Part shown: piece after piece, positions 1 to 8,700 of the stretch
How the letters are laid out: the number at the start of each line of letters is the position of its first letter
Numbering within the stretch: position 1 is the stretch's first letter
Assembly: GCF_010894435.1 (NCBI RefSeq)
Contig: NZ_JAAIXZ010000006.1
Coordinates: 496,001-560,000 of the forward strand
DNA length: 64,000 nucleotides
Source of the DNA: Pyxidicoccus trucidator
Lineage (GTDB): Bacteria; Myxococcota; Myxococcia; Myxococcales; Myxococcaceae
Reading direction: 5' to 3'
Program-made: the position numbers and the translations under genes
The notes under the pieces: generated by a model
Told to the model about the DNA's origin: nothing
Database searches by the model: none
What the model saw: the letters and a program-made list of their open reading frames with translations, nothing else

Positions 1-164
1 CGGACAGCCTTGCGCGTCGAACTTCCTCCGCGCGCTGGACTGCGGCGCGCCTGGAGCGGTTGCACTGAAGGAGAACTGGCCGCTCCTCGACACCTGGATG
101 GACGACCGCACAGCGTGCACGAGGGGCTTTGATGGCGCACCCCTTCGACCGAGGGAGAATTCCC
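1..164. other. window edge, no gene assigned
   Basis: No complete gene lies upstream of the LOG-family gene. One forward frame starting at base 2 reads plausibly at first (Cys- and Trp-containing, non-repetitive) but stays open deep into the next gene without its own stop. It may be the 3' end of a truncated or frameshifted upstream gene, or only high-GC noise. A purine-rich GAGGGAGA ribosome site at about 150-157 belongs to the gene starting at 165. Confidence 0.3.
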
Positions 165-917
165 ATGAGCGAATCGCCGTACTCGAGCAGCTCCCAAGCT
201 ACTGTGAGCCTTGCGGACGAAGAGACGACACTGCGTGTTGTCACCGACACCGTCTTCGGGCTCTGGACCGCCGTGAACAACCTGACCCGGCTTCGGCCGT
301 CACGCCGAACGCGCTACCGCGTCACCATCTTCGGTTCAGCTCGGACGAAGCCTGGCCACTGGGCCTACGACGAAGTCCGGAGAATGGCGGCAGGTCTGAC
401 CACGTTGGGTTGCGACATCGTCACGGGCGGCGGTCCAGGGTTGATGGAGGCCGCGAACCAAGGCGCCAGACAGGCTCAGGGTTCCAGCCGGACGCAGTCC
501 ACCGGAATCCGCGTGGACCTGCCATTCGAGCAGGAGTCAAACGCCTTTGTCGAACAAGCCTATGTGCATCAGACGTTCTTCACCCGCCTGCACCACTTCG
601 TCCTGATGTCCGACGCCTACGTGGTCGTTCCAGGGGGAATTGGCACGGCGCTCGAATCGTTGATGGTCTGGCAACTGCTTCAGGTCAGACATCTGCGTGA
701 CACGCCACTCGTCTTCGTGGGTGCGATGTGGGGCGGGCTCGTCGACTGGGCACGCACGCACATGCTACGGCCCGGCGACGAGCTCATCAACGCCCCTGAC
801 CTGGAGATCCCGCGCTGTGTGAACGGCGCGGACGAAGCAATTGCGATCATCCGCGAACATCACGCCCGGTGGCAAAGCGACGCCGGTGCACAGCCCGCCG
901 AGGAAAGGACACACTGA
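165..917 (+). CDS. LOG family protein (TIGR00730/lysine decarboxylase-like fold)
   Basis: This 250-residue protein belongs to the LOG (LONELY GUY)/YgdH-like family, whose characterised members are nucleotide-binding phosphoribohydrolases that release cytokinin bases or nucleobases from nucleoside 5'-monophosphates. Both family signatures are visible: GGGPGLMEAA at residues 88-97 and PGGIGTALE at 156-164, which carry the catalytic and phosphate-binding residues. The length is close to that of larger bacterial members. The ATG at 165 is chosen over TTG 129 and ATG 132 because GAGGGAGA sits at the right distance and the added residues are not conserved-looking. The protein has no signal peptide, so it should be cytoplasmic. 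No neighbour explains its substrate, and the next gene downstream is a transposase remnant. Confidence 0.85.
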   Translation: MSESPYSSSSQATVSLADEETTLRVVTDTVFGLWTAVNNLTRLRPSRRTRYRVTIFGSARTKPGHWAYDEVRRMAAGLTTLGCDIVTGGGPGLMEAANQGARQAQGSSRTQSTGIRVDLPFEQESNAFVEQAYVHQTFFTRLHHFVLMSDAYVVVPGGIGTALESLMVWQLLQVRHLRDTPLVFVGAMWGGLVDWARTHMLRPGDELINAPDLEIPRCVNGADEAIAIIREHHARWQSDAGAQPAEERTH

Positions 918-1010
918 GGGCGCTGACCGGATGGAAGGCCGAGTCGCAGCGGCTGGCGGACGCAACGGGCCTGGCCATCAGCGTCTGCCACTTCCCGCCC
1001 GGCACGAGCT
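908..1010 (+). pseudogene. fragment of an ISAzo13-type transposase
   Basis: In the frame beginning near 869, the stretch encoded at about 930-1009 reads LADATGLAISVCHFPPGTS. This resembles the segment just before the final catalytic residues of ISAzo13-family (DDE) transposases as I remember them, where the usual continuation is an SKWNKIEHRLF-like block. Here similarity stops abruptly after PPGTS and the frame continues with unrelated residues. Only a scar of roughly 30 codons remains, directly abutting the stop of the LOG gene. The identification rests on recalled family sequence, not on a search. Confidence 0.6.
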
Positions 1011-1124
1011 GGACCGGCGGCGCTACCGCACGGGAATCAGCTTCTCTCGAGCTGCAACGCCTTGAAGCGCGCACCGCACTCCTACCAGCGCAAGCTGGCG
1101 GAGCGCCCGGCGGGGTGCTCCCGG

Positions 1125-1612
1125 TCAGCAGCCCGAGAGCGCCGCGCCGAGGTCCCGGTCCAGCCGGCGAATGTCGAGCCGACCGCCGACGCCGACGTTG
1201 AGCCAGTACCAGAGCGCGTCGTGCACGGTGATGTTGGTCCCGGGCACCGGTGGGGGGCCCAACGAGGTCTCGTCGCTGTCAGGCGTGAGGCTGAGCCTGA
1301 ACTGGCGCCCTTCCTCGAGACCGACGTGCTGGCAGCACCAGGGAGCAATCACGCCGGTCACCGAGTCGTGATCGACGTAGCTCTCGAGCAGCGTGGCCCG
1401 CATCAGGACCCTGAAGTCCGCGAGCGTCGTCGGCGTGCTGAACTGCCCCCCATGAGCAACGAAAAGCCCTCGGAGTTGGGGGGGTCGGTGTACTGGTAGC
1501 TGATGACGGGATCGCTGAGGTCGAAGCGCACGAACGTCGGGGTCTCTAAGGCGGGGATGGCCGTCCTGAGTCGTTTTCCGGCAATGGTGGCGGGTGCCGC
1601 CCGGGTTCTCAC
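1125..1612 (-). pseudogene. frameshifted gene of unknown function
   Basis: Two minus-strand frames join into one sensible protein of about 160 residues if a single shift is allowed at a run of seven C (plus-strand G run at about 1478-1484). The first frame gives a segment ending ...VISYQYTDPP. The second continues QLRGLFVAHGGQF and then FRVLMRATLLESYVDHD, ending with WYWLNVGVGGRLDIRRLD before a stop at 1125. The residue composition on both sides is protein-like, whereas the overlapping plus-strand frames are Arg/Pro-rich shadows. I recognise no family. It could be a decayed gene, or an intact one broken by a homopolymer sequencing error. It lies between a transposase scar and the next gene. 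Confidence 0.5.
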
Positions 1613-1653
1613 CCGAATTGTCGGGGCGTGAGGGGGCTTATACAGTGCCGGGT

Positions 1654-2682
1654 ATGTCCAAGCATGGGGGACGTTGGGGCAGCGTCGATGTGGTCATCCT
1701 CGCGGCGCTATCGCTGGAGTACGAGGCGGTGCGCCAGGTCGATGCCGGAGCCGTCGAGGGGAGCCAGTGGGAGGAGGAGCGGCGCCCGAACGGCCTCCAG
1801 GTGGCATTCCGCGCGTTCCACGGCAAGAAGGGCAGCCGCCCGCTACGGGTCGCGGTGGGACTGACGACTGCCCTGGGCACCGTGGGAACAATCACCGCGT
1901 TATTCCCCCTGGTCGAGGAGTACCACCCGAGGTGCGTCGCGATGTGCGGCGTCTACCCTGCGAAGCCTGGGAATACGAACCTGGGCGACGTCCTCGTACC
2001 CGACAGGCTGTTCTTCCGCGACATGGGCAAGCATTACCCCAAAGTCGCCCAGCAGGACCTCATGACGTACAACCTGCGCCACGACTGGAAGGAAGCGCTC
2101 GAGCACTTCGACTTCCTCGGGCATCTGAAAGACCAGGACTGGTGGAAGAACCGTCCAGTGCCGTTCCCAGAGCAGAGGGACTGGTTGTTGATGAGGCTCC
2201 ACGAAGGTGTTTCAGAGCCATGGACGCTTCCAGAGTGCGCGCGGTATTGCCCCGATTGGGAGACGGTCTTCGAGGAGCTCGTCTCACACAGCCAGGCATT
2301 CCATAGCGGGGAGCTCACTCCCAAAGGACGCAAGTCCGCGAGGTCTCTTTCGCGCCACAAGGGGCGCACCCCAGGTCTGTTTCCCACAGAAGGGCAACTC
2401 CCATTCCGCGTCCACCTCAAGCCCATGGACAGCGGCAGTCCATTCGTCGATGACATGGCCGACTGGGGAGAGGTCACCGGTTCCATGCGCAAGGCGCTGG
2501 GCCTGGAGCTGGAGGCCGCCGCGCTCGATGCACTGGCGATGAAGGGCATCATGGGCTTCGGCATCTCTGGGTACGACCCCTTCAGGAAGTACGCGGCCCG
2601 GACGTCGGCCGAGTGCGTGCTTGCGTTCCTCCGCGAGCACCTCGATGTGGAGGTGGCTCCCGGCCGCCCAGGTCAGCCCTGA
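1654..2682 (+). CDS. nucleoside phosphorylase (PNP_UDP_1)-like protein
   Basis: This 342-residue protein has the fold signature of the purine/uridine phosphorylase and MTA/SAH-nucleosidase superfamily, which cleaves N-glycosidic bonds of nucleosides. The N-terminal strand VVILAALSLEYEAV (13-26) matches the usual AL..E start. C-V-A-M-C-G-V at 94-100 followed by NLGDVLVP (108-115) is the G-I-A-G..LGDV block. The C-terminal PMDSGSPFVDD (257-267) plus LELEAAALD (284-292) corresponds to the conserved SG...EMEAAA core, including the ribose-binding Glu. An extra 100-residue insertion between the blocks makes it longer than MTA/SAH nucleosidases. Such long phosphorylase domains are often associated with NACHT/TPR effector proteins, but here it stands alone. 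The start at 1654 is preferred over 1594; a TATACAG box lies about 8-14 bases upstream and no clear ribosome site is visible. Confidence 0.7.
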   Translation: MSKHGGRWGSVDVVILAALSLEYEAVRQVDAGAVEGSQWEEERRPNGLQVAFRAFHGKKGSRPLRVAVGLTTALGTVGTITALFPLVEEYHPRCVAMCGVYPAKPGNTNLGDVLVPDRLFFRDMGKHYPKVAQQDLMTYNLRHDWKEALEHFDFLGHLKDQDWWKNRPVPFPEQRDWLLMRLHEGVSEPWTLPECARYCPDWETVFEELVSHSQAFHSGELTPKGRKSARSLSRHKGRTPGLFPTEGQLPFRVHLKPMDSGSPFVDDMADWGEVTGSMRKALGLELEAAALDALAMKGIMGFGISGYDPFRKYAARTSAECVLAFLREHLDVEVAPGRPGQP

Positions 2683-2827
2683 TTCTTACGCCAAGGAAAG
2701 ACGGGGGCCCTGTTGAGGGGGAGGGAGGGTGCAGAGGGGCCGAGGAGGGCCGCTGACGGGGGCCCCAAGCTGTGCGCCAGGCCGGTAGTATGGAGCGCCT
2801 CGTCCAGACAGCCACCGGGTGGGAAAC

Positions 2828-3454
2828 ATGAAGCTCGCAACGTCCTACCGGGAGCAGCTCGCCACCGAGAAGCGGTCGGCGTACGTGCGCCTGGTGGGTG
2901 CGGTGGCTGCGGCCATCGGAGGGCACTGGTTGCTCTACACCTTCAACGGTCCGCTCCGACTGGGGTCCTTCTGCCTCACGTTCTGCAGCGCCGGGGTGGT
3001 GCTCTACGCCGTGATGGTCCCGCGGCGGAAGCCCAGAGCGCTCCATGCCGTCTTCGACCGGCGGGTGATCCGACCGAGCACACTGGAGCCGCATGTGCAG
3101 CACCTCCACCGGCTGGCGTTGATGATCGCTGTAGAGGAACTCGAGGTGCTCACACGTGAGCCTGGCGTGGCTCCGCTGAGCCACTTCGTCCACATCGAAG
3201 GGATGGGGGAGGGCATCGCGTGTCACGAGCCAAGCCAGGGGCTGGCGACGCTCGACGCCCTCCTCGCCGCGCTCCCCCAGGCCAGGCCGCCGCTTCGGGA
3301 TGCGGCGGCGGTGCGCGAGGGGCTCGAGGATCTCCGTGCGGACTTGCAGGCCGCGGACGCGTGCGGGGCACGCTTCTGCCTCATGCCGGTGGCCGCCTGG
3401 ACGGGGTTGGCCGAGTCGAACCTGGGGCTGTTCCTCGGGACCTGGCACAGCTGA
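2828..3454 (+). CDS. small inner-membrane protein, unknown
   Basis: The 208-residue product has two closely spaced hydrophobic segments near the N-terminus (about residues 19-36 and 41-62) followed by a roughly 145-residue soluble domain, probably cytoplasmic. I recognise no domain. The soluble part has a regular alternation of Leu and charged residues compatible with helices. The start is ambiguous: ATG 2828 or GTG 2819 three codons upstream, neither with a strong ribosome site. It is not clearly in an operon with the phosphorylase-like gene 145 bases upstream, and it converges on the DUF2306 gene. Confidence 0.6.
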   Translation: MKLATSYREQLATEKRSAYVRLVGAVAAAIGGHWLLYTFNGPLRLGSFCLTFCSAGVVLYAVMVPRRKPRALHAVFDRRVIRPSTLEPHVQHLHRLALMIAVEELEVLTREPGVAPLSHFVHIEGMGEGIACHEPSQGLATLDALLAALPQARPPLRDAAAVREGLEDLRADLQAADACGARFCLMPVAAWTGLAESNLGLFLGTWHS

Positions 3455-3500
3455 ATCCTCCTGATTGCCCTCGAAGACCTCCTTCGCCACGCCGAGCGCA

Positions 3501-4142
3501 TCAGCCCGGCCTGGGAGCGGCGGTTTGTCGACGAATGACCCGCTCGGCCACGGCGAGGTTGATGAACCAGCCGGCGCCCAATAGCAGCGCTCTGGCGAGC
3601 TCGCCCGGCGTGCCGACGATGAGGAACCAGGGCGCGGAGACCAGCACCTGCGTGCCCGCGCCCAGACCGATAGCGTAGCCTCGAATCGTCCAGGCCCGGT
3701 GGCCGCCGACGTCCCGCCGCAGGATCGCGGCCAGCCCCAGGACGATGGACAGGACCATCGCCGAGCCGAACAGGAGCCGCAGGCCGTCGAGGAGCTCACC
3801 GTCGCCTTGGGCGCGGGGATAGAACAGCGTCATCCACAAGCCCGAGAGCCCGGCCATGAGGCCGCACGCGACCAGAATCCGCCCGGCGACGCGGTGCCAG
3901 CCGGGCCGCCGGCGGCGAAAGCCCGGGGCGAATTGGAAGGCCCCCAGGGTGCAATACACGCTGGCGCTGAGGACGTGCAGCACCACCGGTAGCGGCGATG
4001 CGAAGAACCGCGCGTTGCTCGGCGTGGGCTCGGCGCCGCCCGCCAGCTCGGCCAGACGGGCGGCGCCGGCAAGGATGGGCACGAGCGAGAGCGCGACCAG
4101 CGCAGCGGGCACGAGCCGCTCGGCCCGGGTGGTGGAGGTCAT
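3501..4142 (-). CDS. DUF2306-family membrane protein
   Basis: This 213-residue polytopic membrane protein has about six hydrophobic segments (roughly residues 11-33, 51-70, 84-104, 122-142, 150-172 and 182-201). The pattern HVLSASVYCTLGAFQF, then RRRPGWHRVAGR and RDVGGHRAWTIRGYA, is typical of DUF2306/YozB-like proteins, in which a conserved His and Arg-Trp pattern sits at the membrane boundary. The biochemical function of the family is not established. It is transcribed divergently from a LysR-type regulator 126 bases away, a common pairing that suggests the regulator controls it. Confidence 0.75.
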   Translation of the reverse strand: MTSTTRAERLVPAALVALSLVPILAGAARLAELAGGAEPTPSNARFFASPLPVVLHVLSASVYCTLGAFQFAPGFRRRRPGWHRVAGRILVACGLMAGLSGLWMTLFYPRAQGDGELLDGLRLLFGSAMVLSIVLGLAAILRRDVGGHRAWTIRGYAIGLGAGTQVLVSAPWFLIVGTPGELARALLLGAGWFINLAVAERVIRRQTAAPRPG

Positions 4143-4268
4143 GGAGGCTCTTCTCCTGTCGGTGTCGGAACGATGGGCTACGCGCGTGACGACGGCGACG
4201 CCTCGTCACGTGCGAACAAATAGCCCTCCGCGACCCCCGACGGAATTGACTGAATTCCTTCTCCTGAT

Positions 4269-5168
4269 ATGCGAAAATGCATGGACTGGCGGGCGGTCAA
4301 TTTCGATTGGAATCGGGCGCGGGCCTTTCTTGTCACCGCGGAAGAGGGCTCGCTCACGGCGGCAGCGCGTGCGCTCGGCATGGCGCAGCCGACACTCGGG
4401 CGTCAGGTGAGCGCGCTCGAGGACGAGCTGGGCGTGGTGCTGTTCGAGCGCGTGGGGCGGAGCCTCACGCTGACGCCGAGCGGGCGCGAGCTGCTCGACC
4501 ACGTTCGAGCCATGGGCGACGCCGCGGGGCGTGTCTCGCTTGCGGCCGGCGGACAATCGCAGAGCTTCACCGGGCTGGTTCGCATCTCGGCCAACGAGAT
4601 CTACTCGGCCTTCCTGCTGCCGACCCTCGTAGAGAAGCTTCGGCGAGAGGCGCCGGGCCTCGACATCGAGCTCATCGCAACCAACACCGCGGTCGATCTG
4701 CGTCGGCGGGAGGCGGATATCGCGATCCGGAACTTCCGCCCCACCCAGCCCGACCTCATCGCCACCAAGATCAGGGACGACCCGATACGGCTGTATGCGG
4801 CGACCCGCTACCTTGCGCGCATCGGCAACCCACGTACGCCGAAGGCACTGAGCCGCGCCGACTTCATCGGGCTTGGCGGGACCGACGCCATGCTCAACGG
4901 GCTGAACGGGCTGGGCTTGAGCCTGACGCGACGGAACTTCCCGGTGCTGACGGGGAACCACCTCGTGCACTGGGAGATGGTCAAGCAGGGCATCGGCGTG
5001 GGCGTCGCTCCCGAGCGCGTGGGAGACGCCGAGCCGCTGGTCCGGCGGGCCCTCCCCAGCCTCGCCCCGTTGTTCCTTCCCATCTGGCTGACGACCCACC
5101 GCGAGCTGAACACCAGCAAGCGAATCCGAATGGTGTTCGACCTGCTCGCGACCGAGCTCGGGAGGTGA
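4269..5168 (+). CDS. LysR-type transcriptional regulator
   Basis: This 299-residue protein has the classic LysR layout. A winged helix-turn-helix at about residues 13-72 includes FLVTAEEGSLTAAAR and the recognition segment LGMAQPTLGRQVSALE. A linker helix and a periplasmic-binding-protein-like co-inducer domain follow (about 95-295). Two in-frame ATGs, 4269 and 4281, are possible; the second lies just before the first conserved Asn/Trp-rich helix. It is divergent from the DUF2306 membrane protein, so it probably autoregulates and controls that gene from the shared intergenic region. The inducer is unknown. Confidence 0.85.
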   Translation: MRKCMDWRAVNFDWNRARAFLVTAEEGSLTAAARALGMAQPTLGRQVSALEDELGVVLFERVGRSLTLTPSGRELLDHVRAMGDAAGRVSLAAGGQSQSFTGLVRISANEIYSAFLLPTLVEKLRREAPGLDIELIATNTAVDLRRREADIAIRNFRPTQPDLIATKIRDDPIRLYAATRYLARIGNPRTPKALSRADFIGLGGTDAMLNGLNGLGLSLTRRNFPVLTGNHLVHWEMVKQGIGVGVAPERVGDAEPLVRRALPSLAPLFLPIWLTTHRELNTSKRIRMVFDLLATELGR

Positions 5169-5763
5169 GTGACGGCGCGCTCTTGCTGTACGGAATGGCG
5201 TGACTCGCAAACCCTGGGACACGCCGACGATGGAGTGCTGTGCTGGAGAAGCGCTGACTGTCTGCAGATGCCCCCAGTGTGCCCCTCCAGCGGGGCTGAG
5301 AACGGGACACGACGGGGCGAGACGGGATGGGGCGGCATGACGAACCGATGTGAGCTCAAGGCGATAGCGGGTAACAGCGCGTCCTGCTTGAGGTTTCCTA
5401 TCGCCCTGCCCACGGGTTCGAATCCCGTCGGGGACACTTCTCCAGAATGTCTCCAAGCCGGAGACGCATCCCGCCCCTCCTCCAGCATCTGGATGGCGCG
5501 GTGTTTCTCCCCTTCCTCAGGTGCATGTACCGCAGGGCGTATTGGACGCAGCAGGAGGGCCGCGAGGAGGCCCGCCCGTTGCCGCTCCAGCCCCCCCTGC
5601 CCTGCGCAGGCGACCGGTCGGATTGGGCTCCGCCAAAAAGTGCATCCCTCCGCCGTGCGTCACTCCCACAGCGCCTGCTGCGCTGGCCCCCTGGCAGGGC
5701 GCGCAGGTGCCCACACGATTCGTCAGGGGCGGAGCGAGCGCTTCAGTGCTACTCCATGCTGCC
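5169..5763. other. 595-base gene-free region before hrpA
   Basis: No convincing gene lies here: all open frames in this stretch are Arg/Pro-rich shadows, and a minus-strand frame across 5400-5460 has the kind of sequence produced by reading a tRNA gene backwards. The region holds an orphan tRNA 3' end (annotated separately). It also holds an 8-bp inverted repeat, GGCGATAG at about 5370-5377 and CTATCGCC at about 5398-5405, that overlaps it. The 327 bases after the tRNA fragment contain no recognisable site apart from the hrpA start region. Confidence 0.5.
5393..5436 (+). pseudogene. orphan 3' end of a tRNA gene (tRNA-Arg(CCU)-like)
   Basis: A perfect T arm is present: ACGGG, the loop TTCGAAT and CCCGT at 5412-5428. 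It is followed by the acceptor strand CGGGGAC and discriminator A, ending at 5436 with no encoded CCA. Upstream, TTCCTAT could be an anticodon loop with CCU, followed by CGCCC and a five-base variable loop. tRNA-Arg(CCU) typically has the acceptor pair GTCCCCG/CGGGGAC, but no GTCCCCG partner or proper D arm is found upstream. The sequence therefore looks like the tRNA 3' fragment left at one end of an integrated element, not a working gene. Confidence 0.5.
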
Positions 5764-8700
5764 ATGTCCGGCGATTCACCCGTCCCCGCCCCCGGCGGCT
5801 TGCCCACCCTGCACTTCCCCCCCGAGCTCCCCATCTCGAGCCGGGTGGAGGACATCACCGCGGCCATCACCGCCCATCAGGTGGTCATTGTCGCGGGGGC
5901 CACCGGCTCGGGGAAGACGACGCAGCTGCCGAAAGTCCTGCTCGCCATGGGGCGCGGCCGCCCGCGCCAGATTGCCGTCACCCAGCCCCGGCGTATCGCC
6001 GCGACGAGCGTGGCGGCGCGCGTGGCGCGCGAGGTCGGCACGGAGCTGGGCACGGACATCGGCTACCAGATTCGCTTCGAGGACCGCTCGTCCCGGCAGA
6101 CGGCCGTGAAGTTCATGACCGACGGAGTCCTCCTCGCGCAGATTCACAGCGACCCGCTCCTGAAGCGCTACGACACCGTCGTCCTCGACGAGGCCCACGA
6201 GCGCAGCCTCACCATCGACTTCCTGCTGGGGTGGCTCAAGCGCCTCCTCCCCAGGCGCCCCGACCTCAAGGTGGTGGTGAGCTCGGCCACCATCGAGACC
6301 GAGCGCTTCTCGCAGTTCTTCGGGGGGGCTCCGGTCATCCAGGTGGAGGGCCGTACCTTTCCGGTGGACGTGCTCTACGAGCCGCCCCCCGAGGACGACG
6401 AGCTCGCCGACTCCGTCGCCGATGCGGTGGCGGACGTGCTCTCGCTCGACCCGGACGGGGACGTCCTCGTGTTCCTCCCCGGGGAGCGGGAAATCCGAGA
6501 GGCCGAGAATGCCCTGAACGCGCGCTCGCTCCGCGGCACGGTGGTGCAGCCCCTGTATGCGCGCCTGTCGGCCGCCGAGCAGTCGCGCGTCTTCGCCACC
6601 ATCCCCGAGCGCCGGGTCATCCTCGCCACCAACGTCGCGGAGACGTCGCTCACCATCCCGGGCATCGTATACGTCGTGGACACGGGGGTGGCGCGCCTGT
6701 CGCGCTACGACCCACGCTCGGGCACCACGCGCCTGCACATCGAGCCGGTCTCCCAGGCGAGCGCCGACCAGCGCAAAGGGCGCTGCGGACGCGTGCGCGA
6801 GGGCATCTGCGTGCGCCTCTACGACGAGGCGAGCTTCACCACGCGGCCCGCCTTCACCGACCCGGAAATCAAGCGCACCGGGCTCGCGGGGGTCATCCTG
6901 CGGATGAAGTCCCTCGACCTCGGTGACGTCGAGGACTTCCCCTTCCTCGACCCGCCCCAGCCGAGGGCCATCGCCGAGGGCTGGCGGGTGCTCGAGGAGC
7001 TCGGGGCCATCGAGGGCAAGGATCGCACCTTGACGCCGCTCGGGTACCAGCTCGCGCGCTTCCCGGTGGACCCGCGCATCGCGCGGATGATTCTCGCCGG
7101 CGCCGAGTACGGGTGCCTGGACGAGGTGCTCATCGTCGCCGCGGCGCTCAACCTGCAGGACCCGCGCGAGCGGCCACGGGAGCTCGCGCAGAAGGCGGAC
7201 GAGCTGCACCGGCGCTTCCGTGACGAGCACTCGGACTTCACGGGGCTCCTCAAGCTGTGGGCGTTCGTGCGCGAGGCCGAGGGCCGGGGGACGTCCCATC
7301 TGCGGCGCGTGTGCCGGGACAACTTCCTGTCCTTCCTGCGGGTGCGCGAGTGGCGGGACGTCCAGCGCCAGCTCGAGGAGACCGTCCGCGAGCTGCGCCT
7401 GCCGCGCAAGGGCCGGGGCGCCCCGGTGCGTGGGGACGTCCTGCACCAGGCGCTCCTCACCGGGCTCCTGTCCCGCATCGGCCAGTGGAATCCGGAGCAG
7501 CGCCACTACACGGGCGCGAAGCAGACGCGCTTCATGGTTCACCCCTCGTCGGCGCTCGCGAAAAAGCCCCCTGCCTGGGCGATGGCGTTCGAGCTCGTGG
7601 AGACGTCCCAGCTGTTCGCGCGCACCGTGGCGAAGCTCGACCCGGAGTGGCTCGCGGCGGCGGCCCCCCACCTGCTCAAGCGCAGCTACTCCGAACCGCA
7701 CTGGTCGGAGAAGTCCGCGCGCGCCGTAGTGAAGGAGAACGCGACCCTCTTCGGGCTTCAGGTCTTCAAGGAGCGCCCCGTGGCCCTGGCCAGCATGGAC
7801 CCCGCCCGGGCACGGCTGATGTTCCTCGAGCATGCCCTGGTGCGCGGCGAGTACCGCACCCGGGGGGCGTTCCAGGAGGAGAACCAGCAGGTGCTCGAGC
7901 GCGTGGCGCGCCTGCGGGACAAGGCCCGGCGCAGCGAGCTGCTCGACAGCGAGGCGCTGCTGACGTTCTTCGACCAGCGCCTCCCGGCGGACGTGACGGA
8001 CGGAGCGAGCTTCGAGGCCTGGCGCCGCAAGGCCGAGGCGGCCGACCCCGACGTGCTCGTCCTCTCGATGGAGGATGCCCTCTCGCACGACCCGGGCCTG
8101 TCCCCGGCGCACTACCCGGACGCCATCCCCCTGCACGGCGCGTCCGTGCCGGTGACGTACACCTTCGACCCCGCGGCCGAGGACGACGGCATCACCCTGA
8201 GCGTGCCGCTGCTGCTGCTCGCCCAACTCGTCCCCGGTGAGCTCGACTGGACCATCCCCGGGTGGCAGCGGGAGAAGCTCACCGCCCTGCTCGAGCAGCT
8301 CCCCCGTGCCCAACGCAAGCAACTGGGGCCGGTGCCGGAGCTGGTCGACCGTCTCGAGAAGGAACTGGTGCCCTTCCGCGGGCCGATGATTCCAGCGCTC
8401 GCGCGTGCGGTGTCCCGGCTGTGCGGCGTGGACGTACCCGAGGAGTCCTTCCGGGCGGATGCCGTGGCGCCGTACCTGCGCCTCACGCTCCGGGTGCTCG
8501 ACGAGAAGGGAAAGGAGCTCGCGCGGAGCCGCGACGCCGACGCGCTGCTCGAGCAGCACGGGGGGCGTGCACGGGCGGCGCTGCGCAGCGCGGCACCGAC
8601 TTCGGACTGGGAGCGCAAGGGGCTGACGGCCTGGACCTTCGGCGAGCTGCCCCCCGTGGTCACCCGGCGGGTCGGCGGGCTCGACGTCCGCAGCTACCCC

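Noticed and set aside
98-700. A plus-strand frame overlapping the LOG gene
   Set aside because: It is Arg/His-rich over the LOG gene and contradicts two clear family motifs; only its first 40 codons look protein-like.
5340-5436. A complete tRNA gene
   Set aside because: The T arm and acceptor 3' strand are good, but no GTCCCCG 5' strand or D arm pairs with them.
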